Below the pieces are notes generated by a model. It worked only from the letters and a program-made list of their open reading frames with translations. It was not told where the DNA came from and ran no database searches. A stretch of 11,778 nt of DNA from Clostridia bacterium (GTDB taxonomy: Bacteria; Bacillota; Clostridia; Christensenellales; Maliibacteriaceae). Position 1 is the stretch's first letter. The number at the start of each line of letters is the position of its first letter. Below, piece by piece: positions 6,107 to 11,778 of the stretch. The stretch is from NCBI GenBank assembly GCA_017935825.1, contig JAGBGW010000053.1, forward strand, positions 1 through 11,778, in the 5' to 3' direction. The translations under genes were made by a program, and so were the position numbers.

Positions 6107-6811
6107 ATGAGTGCAATTGTGATTTGTGACGACGAGCGCGACATTGTCAGCGCTTTGAAAATATATTTAACCAGCGAAGGCTACGACATCTTCACCGCAT
6201 CCAACGGCAAAGAGGCGCTGGAGATCGTAAGAAATGAGGATGTATCCCTTGTGCTGCTGGACGTGATGATGCCCGTGATGGACGGCATCAGTGCTTTGGC
6301 GGAGCTTCGTACCTTCAGCAATATTCCCGTCATCATGCTTACTGCAAAAGGCGAGGATTCTGACAAGGTCATCGGTCTTTCCGTTGGCGCGGATGACTAT
6401 ATCACCAAGCCCTTCAGCCCCATCGAGCTGATCGCACGGGTCAAATCCCAGCTTAGAAGATACGAGCGCCTTGGCGGACAGGTGCAGAAAAAAGGCGTGC
6501 TTCGGGTGGGCGGCATCGAGATGGACGACGATCAAAAGTCCGTCTGTGTGGACGGTGAACCCGTCCGCCTGACACCCATCGAATACGGCATTTTGCACCT
6601 TTTGATGAGCAACCCGGGGCGCGTGTTCCCTTCTGCCCAGATCTACGAGCAGGTCTGGCAGGAAGAGGCATTTTCGGGCGACGGCGCTGTTGCGGTGCAT
6701 GTGCGCCACCTGCGTGAGAAAATTGAGATCGACCCTGCACATCCCAGATACATCAAAGTGGTCTGGGGGCAAGGGTACAAAATAGACAGAGGAGACGGTA
6801 TTCGTGATTAA
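6107..6811 (+). CDS. OmpR/PhoB-family response regulator (VanR-like)
   Basis: A 234-residue two-component response regulator. The receiver domain (about 3-118) has the acidic pair D8-D9, the phosphoacceptor D52 in LLDVMMPVMDG, T79 in IMLTAKGED and K101 in ITKPFSP. The C-terminal winged-helix domain (about 133-227) has the transactivation region LTPIEYGIL (155-163), the recognition helix VAVHVRHLREKIE (195-207) and the wing RYIKVVWGQGYK (214-225), typical of the OmpR/PhoB class. The frame extends upstream to a TTG at 6098, but the GGAGG at 6093-6097 lies 9 nt from the ATG at 6107, which fixes the start there. The stop overlaps the kinase start by 8 nt, implying translational coupling. Target genes are unknown and none of the neighbours is an obvious one. 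Confidence 0.95.
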   Translation: MSAIVICDDERDIVSALKIYLTSEGYDIFTASNGKEALEIVRNEDVSLVLLDVMMPVMDGISALAELRTFSNIPVIMLTAKGEDSDKVIGLSVGADDYITKPFSPIELIARVKSQLRRYERLGGQVQKKGVLRVGGIEMDDDQKSVCVDGEPVRLTPIEYGILHLLMSNPGRVFPSAQIYEQVWQEEAFSGDGAVAVHVRHLREKIEIDPAHPRYIKVVWGQGYKIDRGDGIRD

Positions 6812-8372
6812 ACACAATACATGGGTCAAAGCAAGTGCATTGATCGCGCTGAGCATCCTGACGGTGGTGGCTGTCTTTTGTGCAGGCATACTTGCCATCA
6901 TCGACGCACCCACCATTTCGGGCTATTATACGGGCAGCTGTTTGTATCATGTAATGTATCACTTCTACCCTTATACCGATGCCTTCTTCACCGCCGTGGT
7001 ACTTTGTACCATCGCCATCATCGCGCTTTTTATCTTTTTGATGGCGGCGGCAGGGCATAAGAAGGGCAAAGAGGGCATCAGCGTCGGTGCGCTGGATCGG
7101 GTATATCTGGAAATCTACCTTCTGGTGGCAGGCGGCGCAGAGTTCCTTCTTGGCGCAGGTGCTTATCTTATGATCTGGTGGGCGCTGGATATGACCGAAT
7201 ACCTGTGGCTTGCGGCACTGTTCGGCGCCATGATGGTAGCGGTGCTGATGCTGACGATGATGACCATCGCCATCCGCATCAAAAGCGGCACGTTCTGGCG
7301 CTCCACGCTGATGGGAGCCATCGTCCGTGTGATCTGGAAAGGGATGAAGTGGTGCATCCGCATCCTTCGCATGATCCCCTCGGTGTGGCGCGGTGTGCTC
7401 ATCGTATCGGGCGTTTTTGCGTTCTACATTCTGCTGTCCATTCGTACGTTCAATTATCATGCACCCTTCGCCGTGCTGCTGTGGTTTGTATACCCCGTGG
7501 CGGTGCTTGCACTGGTGGTGGTTTACTTGTACCAATTCAAACAGCTGCGCCTTGCAGGCAAGGAACTGGCAGGCGGCAATCTTGACTACAAGGTGGACAC
7601 AAAGTACATGTTCATCGACATGAAGTCCCATGCAGAGAACCTGAATCAGGTGGGCGATGCGGCGGCATTTGCGGCAAATGAACGCCTGAAGAGCGAACGC
7701 TTCAGAACAGAACTGATCACCAACGTTTCCCACGATATCAAAACGCCTTTGACGGCGCTGATCAGCTACATCGATCTGATGAAGCGCGAGGGTCTGCAAA
7801 GCGAAAACGCACAAGAATACCTTGCAGTGCTGGATCGCCAGTCCCAGAGACTCAAAAAACTCACCGACGATCTGGTGGAAGCTTCCAAGGCAGCCTCGGG
7901 CACACTGCCTGTAAACTGCATGAAGATGAACCTTGCAGAATTCCTTGACCAGTGCGCGGCGGAGTACGAAGATGTCCTTCAAAAGTGCGATCTGCAGATC
8001 GTCATGGGGCAAAGCGCCGACGTCCACATCTGGGCGGACGGCCGCCATATCTGGCGCGTGTTTGACAACATCTTCAGCAACATCCGAAAGTACGCCATGC
8101 CCGGCACACGGGTGTATGTGGATTCCTACTGCTACGACGGCAATGTCACCGTCATGGTGCGCAATATCTCCAAAGCACAGCTGAACATCAGCCCCGATGA
8201 ACTGATGGAGCGGTTCGTCCGCGGCGATGCCTCCCGCAGCGAGGCAGAGGGCAGCGGCCTTGGGCTTTCCATCGCGACGAGTCTTATGAAACTGCAAAAC
8301 GGTACCTTCGACATCTTCATCAACGGCGACATGTTTACCGCCTCGGTGACGATTCCGCAGTACGTGGGGTAA
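6804..8372 (+). CDS. Sensor histidine kinase with six transmembrane helices
   Basis: A 522-residue membrane sensor kinase, partner of the regulator it overlaps. It starts at GTG 6804 with GGAG at 6791-6794. The N-terminal half holds about six hydrophobic helices (roughly 8-32, 62-83, 104-127, 134-157, 196-214, 221-243) with short loops and no large extracellular domain, suggesting that a membrane-embedded or envelope signal is sensed. The dimerisation/phosphoacceptor segment is LITNVSHDIKTPLTALISYI (304-323) with H310. The ATPase domain shows the N box DNIFSNIRKYA (421-431), the F box ERFVRGD (469-475) and the G2 box GSGLGLSIA (483-491). The usual G1 box DxGxG is missing; the corresponding place reads VRNISKAQLNISPDEL (452-467). 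This variant occurs in a clostridial kinase subfamily as I remember it. The stop codon lies inside the stem of the following terminator. Confidence 0.93.
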   Translation: MIKHNTWVKASALIALSILTVVAVFCAGILAIIDAPTISGYYTGSCLYHVMYHFYPYTDAFFTAVVLCTIAIIALFIFLMAAAGHKKGKEGISVGALDRVYLEIYLLVAGGAEFLLGAGAYLMIWWALDMTEYLWLAALFGAMMVAVLMLTMMTIAIRIKSGTFWRSTLMGAIVRVIWKGMKWCIRILRMIPSVWRGVLIVSGVFAFYILLSIRTFNYHAPFAVLLWFVYPVAVLALVVVYLYQFKQLRLAGKELAGGNLDYKVDTKYMFIDMKSHAENLNQVGDAAAFAANERLKSERFRTELITNVSHDIKTPLTALISYIDLMKREGLQSENAQEYLAVLDRQSQRLKKLTDDLVEASKAASGTLPVNCMKMNLAEFLDQCAAEYEDVLQKCDLQIVMGQSADVHIWADGRHIWRVFDNIFSNIRKYAMPGTRVYVDSYCYDGNVTVMVRNISKAQLNISPDELMERFVRGDASRSEAEGSGLGLSIATSLMKLQNGTFDIFINGDMFTASVTIPQYVG

Positions 8373-8415
8373 AACAAAAAGGACAGAGAATGTTTCTCTG
8401 TCCTTTTTGTTTTAC
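8369..8415. terminator. 22-bp perfect bidirectional terminator between convergent genes
   Basis: The arm at 8369-8390 is perfectly complementary to 8394-8415 with a TGT loop. The core is GGACAGAGAA/TTCTCTGTCC flanked by A- and T-runs on both sides, so it can terminate the kinase transcript on the plus strand and the DUF711 transcript on the minus strand. The stem includes the last two bases of the kinase glycine codon region and its TAA stop. Confidence 0.93.
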
Positions 8416-8416
8416 A

Positions 8417-8589
8417 ATGAATTGATGCTGCGCATCATAATGTTTTGATGCCCGAATCAGCAAAGTGACCCGACAGAACATTACGCCCCGTAAGGGGCAA
8501 TTCATGCATCGCAGATGCAATTCATGGCGTAAGCCAATTCATGCGGCTTGCCGCAATTCATCGCGCAATTGATCTTGTATCAATTGCGC
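8417..8589 (-). repeat. Hairpin-array element 2 (ATGAATT/AATTCAT spacers)
   Basis: A second non-coding structured element of about 173 nt, listed on the strand of the gene whose 3' UTR it occupies. In plus-strand coordinates: ATGAATT at 8417-8423 (reverse complement of the spacer); hairpin TGATGC-TGC-GCATCA (8423-8437); long-range stem TAATGTT (8438-8444)/AACATTA (8477-8483) holding TGAT/ATCA; hairpin GCCCC-GTAA-GGGGC (8485-8498). AATTCAT spacers at 8499, 8519, 8536 and 8555 then alternate with TGCATC-GCA-GATGCA, TGGC-GTAA-GCCA and GCGG-CTTG-CCGC. The last feature is an 11-bp hairpin at 8563-8589. No credible ORF lies within. The layout matches element 1 when read on the minus strand, although the spacer sequence is different. 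Confidence 0.85.
8563..8589 (-). repeat. 11-bp head hairpin of element 2 overlapping a stop codon
   Basis: GCGCAATTGAT (8563-8573) is perfectly complementary to ATCAATTGCGC (8579-8589) with the loop CTTGT. The right arm contains the TGA stop (8580-8582) and the last two full codons of the DUF711 gene, so the left arm is an inverted copy of the gene's 3' end. No T-run follows in the minus direction. Confidence 0.8.
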
Positions 8590-9941
8590 AAACTATGCAG
8601 CGGTGCAGGGATTCTGCCGCCGCGGTGGATGAACACTTCGCTGGATTCGTTGTGCACGGGCATCACGGGTGCGGTACCTAGCAGACCGCCGAAGGAAACA
8701 CTGTCGCCCACGGTCTTGCCGGGTGCAGGGATGACACGCACTGCGGTGGTCTTGTTGTTGACCACGCCGATGGCTGCCTCGTCTGCGATGATGGCAGAAA
8801 GGGTCTGGGCACTCGTATCACCGGGCACTGCGATCATGTCAAGACCGACGGAGCAAACGCAGGTCATGGCTTCCAGCTTTTCCAGCGTAAGGGTGCCGTT
8901 TTCAACCGCTGCGATCATGCCTTCGTCTTCACTTACGGGGATGAAAGCGCCCGAAAGTCCGCCAACGTGGGAGGATGCCATAACGCCGCCTTTTTTGACC
9001 GCATCGTTGAGCAGTGCAAGTGCTGCCGTGGTGCCGTGGGTACCGCAGACTTCCAGACCCATCTCCTCCAAAATACGGGCAACGGAGTCGCCGCGTGCAG
9101 GGGTGGGGGCAAGGGACAGGTCCACGATGCCGAAGGGAACATTCAGCCGCTTGGAGGCTTCCCGTGCCACCAACTGACCCATACGGGTGATCTGGAATGC
9201 GGTCTTTTTGATGGTCTCCGCCACATCGTCAAAGGATGCGGTGGTGGTCAGTTTTTCAAGTGCATGCTTGACCACGCCGGGGCCGCTGACACCAACGTTG
9301 ACTACGCTTTCGCCTTCGCCCACGCCGTGGAATGCACCTGCCATGAAGGGGTTATCTTCAACGGCATTTGCAAAGACCACAAGCTTTGCACAGCCAAGAC
9401 CATCGTCGTCCTTGGTGCGCTCTGCGGTAAGCTTGATGATTTCGCCCATCAGGCGCACTGCATCCATGTTGATGCCTGCACGGGTGGAGCCCACGTTGAC
9501 ACTGGAGCAGACGTTCTTGGTCACTGCCAGTGCCTCGGGGATGGAGCGGATCAGCTTTTCATCTGCACGGGTCATGCCCTTATGCACAAGGGCGGAAAAG
9601 CCACCGATGAAGTCCACGCCCACGGTATCTGCTGCGCGCTGCAGCGCCTGGGCGAAAATGACATAATCTTCCGTTTCGCTTGCTGCCGCCACCTGCGCGA
9701 TGGGGGTGACGGAAATGCGGCGGTTGATGATGGGCACGCCGAACTGACGGGAAATATCGTGGCTGACCTGGGGCAGACGTTCTGCCGTATGGGTGATCTT
9801 ATCGTAAATGCGCTGGGCTGCGATCTTTGCAACGGGATGTGCGCAGTCCTGGAGGCTGATGCCCAAAGTGATGGTGCGCACGTCCAGATGCTGATGGTCG
9901 AACATCTCCAGCGTCTGCATGACTTCATGTGCTGAGATCAT
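8580..9941 (-). CDS. UPF0210/DUF711 family protein (PFL-like fold), function unknown
   Basis: A 453-residue protein of the DUF711/UPF0210 family, which has a pyruvate formate-lyase-like fold and no established reaction. Conserved blocks are VRTITLGISLQDC (21-33), INRRISVTPI (72-81), VCSSVNVGSTRAGINMDAV (144-162), FANAVEDNPFMAGAFHG (190-206), GVSGPGVV (217-224) and the characteristic C-terminus RGGRIPAPLHSLRN. Length is the usual 445-455. The ATG at 9941 has TAAGGAG 8 nt upstream, and that SD abuts the stop codon of the ACT-domain gene, so the two are coupled with a 15-nt gap. Pairing of UPF0237 and UPF0210 genes is conserved in many bacteria, suggesting that the ACT protein is a ligand-sensing partner (inference). 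I see no glycyl-radical motif, so it should not be annotated as a formate-lyase. Confidence 0.93.
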   Translation of the reverse strand: MISAHEVMQTLEMFDHQHLDVRTITLGISLQDCAHPVAKIAAQRIYDKITHTAERLPQVSHDISRQFGVPIINRRISVTPIAQVAAASETEDYVIFAQALQRAADTVGVDFIGGFSALVHKGMTRADEKLIRSIPEALAVTKNVCSSVNVGSTRAGINMDAVRLMGEIIKLTAERTKDDDGLGCAKLVVFANAVEDNPFMAGAFHGVGEGESVVNVGVSGPGVVKHALEKLTTTASFDDVAETIKKTAFQITRMGQLVAREASKRLNVPFGIVDLSLAPTPARGDSVARILEEMGLEVCGTHGTTAALALLNDAVKKGGVMASSHVGGLSGAFIPVSEDEGMIAAVENGTLTLEKLEAMTCVCSVGLDMIAVPGDTSAQTLSAIIADEAAIGVVNNKTTAVRVIPAPGKTVGDSVSFGGLLGTAPVMPVHNESSEVFIHRGGRIPAPLHSLRN

Positions 9942-9956
9942 AAGAATTTCTCCTTA

Positions 9957-10226
9957 TCAGATGCGGTTCATGGAGTCAAAGATATCTTCACGCTGTACGC
10001 GGATGACCATGCTGATGTCCTTGGCTACTTCATCCATTGCATCGGACAGCATCTCGATGGTGACGGAAGGGTCTTCCAGCTCGACGAACATGATCATGGT
10101 GAAGTTGTTCTGCAAAACCGTCTGGGTGATGTCCAGAATGTTTACGCCGTATTCCAAAAGCTTTGCGCTGACGGCTGCGATGATGCCGCGGCGGTCGCGC
10201 CCAAGAACGGTAATAAATGCTTTCAT
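9957..10226 (-). CDS. ACT-domain protein, UPF0237 family
   Basis: An 89-residue single ACT domain, the small ligand-binding fold usually used to sense amino acids. The motif GRDRRGIIAAVSAKLLEYGV (9-28) followed by NILDITQTVL is diagnostic for UPF0237. The domain fills the protein from residue 2 to the end (QREDIFDSMNRI). The frame extends to a TTG at 10232, but that codon is only 3 nt from the TGGAGGC ribosome binding site (10236-10242), whereas the ATG at 10226 is 9 nt away, so the ATG is chosen. It is the first gene of an operon with the DUF711 gene. Ligand and partner are unknown. Confidence 0.92.
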   Translation of the reverse strand: MKAFITVLGRDRRGIIAAVSAKLLEYGVNILDITQTVLQNNFTMIMFVELEDPSVTIEMLSDAMDEVAKDISMVIRVQREDIFDSMNRI

Positions 10227-10287
10227 TTTCAAAAAGCCTCCATTGTATTGTCGGTATGGTAAAAACAGATTTTCGATCCGCCTGTCT

Positions 10288-10316
10288 ATTATACTGTCTT
10301 TGCACTGTTTTGAAAA
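10288..10316 (-). promoter_or_regulatory. Promoter of the ACT-DUF711 operon
   Basis: On the minus strand TTTTCA (10316-10311) is followed after 17 nt by a perfect TATAAT (10293-10288). It is back-to-back with the isomerase promoter; the two -35 boxes are only about 10 nt apart, so a protein bound between them could affect both. Confidence 0.7.
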
Positions 10317-10326
10317 GCATTATGCC

Positions 10327-10355
10327 TTGAAAACGGGGGGAGGCTCTGTTAAAAT
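10327..10355 (+). promoter_or_regulatory. Promoter of the RpiB-like isomerase gene
   Basis: TTGAAA at 10327-10332 and TAAAAT at 10350-10355 are separated by 17 nt, with an extended -10 TGT just upstream. The leader is about 68 nt, with SD AGGAAG at 10414-10419. Confidence 0.72.
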
Positions 10356-10429
10356 GGAAACAAGAAAACGTTTCCCGATTCGTTCGGGTATCAAAACGGA
10401 CAGATAAAACGAAAGGAAGTTTTTTCAAC

Positions 10430-11080
10430 ATGAAAATCGGTATTGTAACTGAAATCAGCACCGCTCACCGCAATCAGGATGTTTACAACGCACTGGTTGC
10501 AGTTGCTGTTCCCATGGGTCATGAGATCATCAACATCGGTATGAAGGGTCCCGACGACAGCCCTCTGAACTACCTGACCAACGGCTACCTGACCGGCCTG
10601 CTTCTGAACCTGGGCCGCGTGGACTTCATGGTCGGCGGCTGCGGCACCGGTACCGGCTATATCAACGCAGAGCTTTGCTTCCCCGGCGTGTTCTCCACCC
10701 AGTGCCTGGAACCCCTGGATGCATTCCTCTTCCCCCAGATCAACGATGGCAACAGCATCTCCCTTGCACTGAACAAGGACTACGGCTGGGCAGCTGAGAA
10801 GCGTCTTGAGATGATGTTCCAGCAGCTGTTCCGTCCCGAACTCAAGGGTGCAGGCTATCCCCCCGAGCGTAAGGAACCCCAGAACAAGTTCCGCGACATG
10901 CTGGTTGACTACTCCAAGGCAACCCACAAGACCATGGCACAGTGCACCCGCGACATGGATCAGTCCATCGTCCATCAGGCACTTCGTCATCCCGGTGTTT
11001 GGGAGCTGGTCGACATCGACAACGTTGAGGATGTGGAACTGAAGGAAGCTCTCATCGCAGCTTACAACTGGGAAGAATAA
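10430..11080 (+). CDS. RpiB/LacA/LacB family sugar-phosphate isomerase
   Basis: A 216-residue member of the ribose-5-phosphate isomerase B/galactose-6-phosphate isomerase family, which interconverts aldose and ketose phosphates through an enediol. The N-terminal strand KIGIVTEIS and the motif VGGCGTGTGYINAELCFPGV (68-87) match the RpiB GCGTGxG active-site loop, with C71 in the place of the RpiB catalytic cysteine. NDGNSISLAL (105-114) matches the family's later conserved block. The protein is some 60 residues longer than a typical RpiB (about 150), owing to a C-terminal extension (about 135-216) with a charged tail. SD AGGAAG lies about 10 nt before the ATG. The codon bias looks optimised, as in well-expressed genes. 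Whether the substrate is ribose-5-phosphate, allose-6-phosphate or another sugar phosphate cannot be told; no sugar transport genes are adjacent. Confidence 0.87.
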   Translation: MKIGIVTEISTAHRNQDVYNALVAVAVPMGHEIINIGMKGPDDSPLNYLTNGYLTGLLLNLGRVDFMVGGCGTGTGYINAELCFPGVFSTQCLEPLDAFLFPQINDGNSISLALNKDYGWAAEKRLEMMFQQLFRPELKGAGYPPERKEPQNKFRDMLVDYSKATHKTMAQCTRDMDQSIVHQALRHPGVWELVDIDNVEDVELKEALIAAYNWEE

Positions 11081-11094
11081 TCCATCGATTTTAC

Positions 11095-11123
11095 AAACGG
11101 ACACATCTGTGTCCGTTTTTTTT
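11095..11123 (+). terminator. Intrinsic terminator after the isomerase gene
   Basis: AAACGGACAC (11095-11104) pairs with GTGTCCGTTT (11109-11118) around the loop ATCT, followed by a run of T to 11123. Confidence 0.93.
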
Positions 11124-11163
11124 ATTGGCAAAATTAAAAATATATATAATTTTATCGAATTGT

Positions 11164-11205
11164 TTGACTTTGCAGCGTGTGTGGCGTACAGTTGAAATGT
11201 ATAAT
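11164..11205 (+). promoter_or_regulatory. Promoter region of the RND exporter gene
   Basis: TTGACT at 11164-11169 is 17 nt from TACAGT at 11187-11192. A perfect TATAAT at 11200-11205 lies downstream without a clear -35, so two start sites are possible. The preceding stretch 11130-11153 is very AT-rich (inverted repeat AAAATTA/TAATTTT) and could act as an UP element. Confidence 0.5.
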
Positions 11206-11233
11206 ATGCTAATTCGCAAATGGTGGTGCTTTT

Positions 11234-11778
11234 ATGTTGCCTAAGTTTTCTGTCCGTAAACCCATGACGGTCTTTGTTGCTGTGGTGCTGGTCATTGTGC
11301 TGGGCTTTGTGTCCTTCAACAATATGACCACGGACCTTTTGCCGGAGATCAACCTGCCCTATGTCATCGTCATGACCACATATCCCGGTGCAAGTCCCGA
11401 GGAAGTGGAAGATGAGATCACCCGTCCCATGGAACAGTCCATGGCGACGCTGGATGGCATATCGTCGGTTTCCTCCACATCGGGTGAAAACTATTCCCTC
11501 GTCATGCTGGAGTTTGCCGAAGGTACGGATATGGATATCGTCACCGGCGAGATCCGTGAAAAGATCAATCTGATCAACGGCGCCTGGAGTGATCTTGTGG
11601 GTACCCCCACGATTCTGAAGCTCAATCCCTCCATGCTGCCGGTGGCGGTTGTGGCTGTGGATCGGGAACAGACGGATATTATGGCGCTTTCCAACTTTGT
11701 CAATGATTCTTTGATGAATGAAATGGAAGGCATCGAGGGTGTGGCAAGTGTCAGCGCAAGCGGCGTCATCGAACAGAC
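11234..11778 (+). CDS. RND family efflux transporter, AcrB/HAE1-like (5' part, runs off the window)
   Basis: The open frame from ATG 11234 continues to the window edge without a stop; 181 full codons are visible of an expected 1000 or so. The start has the RND signature: a short cytoplasmic lead MLPKFSVRKPM, the first membrane helix at about 12-30 (TVFVAVVLVIVLGFVSF), then DLLPEINLPYVIVMTTYPGA (34-53) leading into SPEEVE (54-59), MEQSMATLDGISSVSSTSGE (67-86) and the start of the porter domain with LVMLEFAEGTDMD. Such pumps use the proton gradient to export drugs, lipids or metabolites. In Bacillota they often work with a separate membrane-fusion protein, none of which is visible here. The SD is weak (GGTGGTG at 11222-11228). 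The substrate is unknown. Confidence 0.92.
   Translation, partial: MLPKFSVRKPMTVFVAVVLVIVLGFVSFNNMTTDLLPEINLPYVIVMTTYPGASPEEVEDEITRPMEQSMATLDGISSVSSTSGENYSLVMLEFAEGTDMDIVTGEIREKINLINGAWSDLVGTPTILKLNPSMLPVAVVAVDREQTDIMALSNFVNDSLMNEMEGIEGVASVSASGVIEQ

Noticed and set aside
6753..8297. A 514-codon antisense frame over the histidine kinase (and a 398-codon one over the MATE gene)
   Set aside because: Both are composition shadows of well-supported sense genes; neither shows motifs or a ribosome binding site.
5994..8467. Shared 8-mer GCAAAGTG in the tails of both arrays (5994-6001 and 8460-8467)
   Set aside because: An 8-nt match between two regions of this size is expected by chance, unlike the 12-nt shared hairpin unit.
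8548..9177. Plus-strand 209-codon frame beginning inside element 2
   Set aside because: It lies antisense to the strongly supported DUF711 gene and its translation has no recognisable domain; no SD precedes it.
8580..9941. Annotation of the DUF711 protein as pyruvate formate-lyase
   Set aside because: Only the fold is related; length is 453 rather than about 750 and no glycyl-radical motif is visible.

Overview
The window looks like an ordinary chromosomal stretch from a low-to-mid GC anaerobic Bacillota, probably class Clostridia and plausibly the Oscillospirales/Ruminococcaceae side. This rests on a Re-citrate-synthase-type enzyme (a strict-anaerobe family), an adjacent ACT-domain/DUF711 gene pair, a FakB/DegV protein, strong GGAGG-type ribosome binding sites and TTGnnn-17-TATAAT promoters. 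The genus cannot be read from the sequence. No rRNA, tRNA, CRISPR array, transposase or phage gene was seen.

Layout. (1) 1-1670: a single-gene unit for a Re-citrate synthase/homocitrate synthase-like enzyme with its own promoter and a perfect 13-bp terminator. (2) 1692-3206: a MATE exporter with a terminator. (3) 3230-4763: a GNAT acetyltransferase followed by a DegV-family fatty-acid-binding protein, each with its own promoter, ending in a strong terminator. (4) 4811-5796: a diacylglycerol/lipid kinase. (5) 5817-6021: a non-coding hairpin array. (6) 6058-8415: a two-component system, with an OmpR-type regulator overlapping a six-helix histidine kinase by 8 nt, ending in a 22-bp perfect bidirectional terminator. 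(7) 8417-8589: a second hairpin array. (8) 8580-10226, minus strand: an ACT-domain protein (UPF0237) and a DUF711/UPF0210 (PFL-like) protein in a tight operon. (9) 10327-11123: a divergently transcribed RpiB/LacAB-type isomerase. (10) 11164-end: the 5' part of an RND efflux pump that runs off the window.

How the genes relate. Most genes here are independent transcription units with housekeeping or membrane roles: citrate/glutamate entry, lipid phosphorylation, fatty-acid binding, drug or metabolite export, and signalling. Only two clear operons are present, RR-HK and ACT-DUF711. Nothing forms a recognised defence or biosynthetic cluster.

The most unusual content is the pair of non-coding elements at 5817-6021 and 8417-8589. 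Each consists of a long perfect hairpin placed just after (or over) the stop codon of the upstream gene, then about four short hairpins of different stem sequence separated by an invariant 7-8 nt spacer (GTTATATT in one, ATGAATT in the other), then a structured tail containing a reverse complement of the spacer. Both have the same orientation relative to the gene whose 3' UTR they occupy. They share one exact 12-nt hairpin unit (TGGCTTACGCCA). Most of their loops belong to the GNA/GNNA class when read on the strand opposite to the mRNA. The stems vary while their pairing is kept and the spacers stay constant, which suggests that structure, not sequence, is under selection or is being generated by a specific mechanism.
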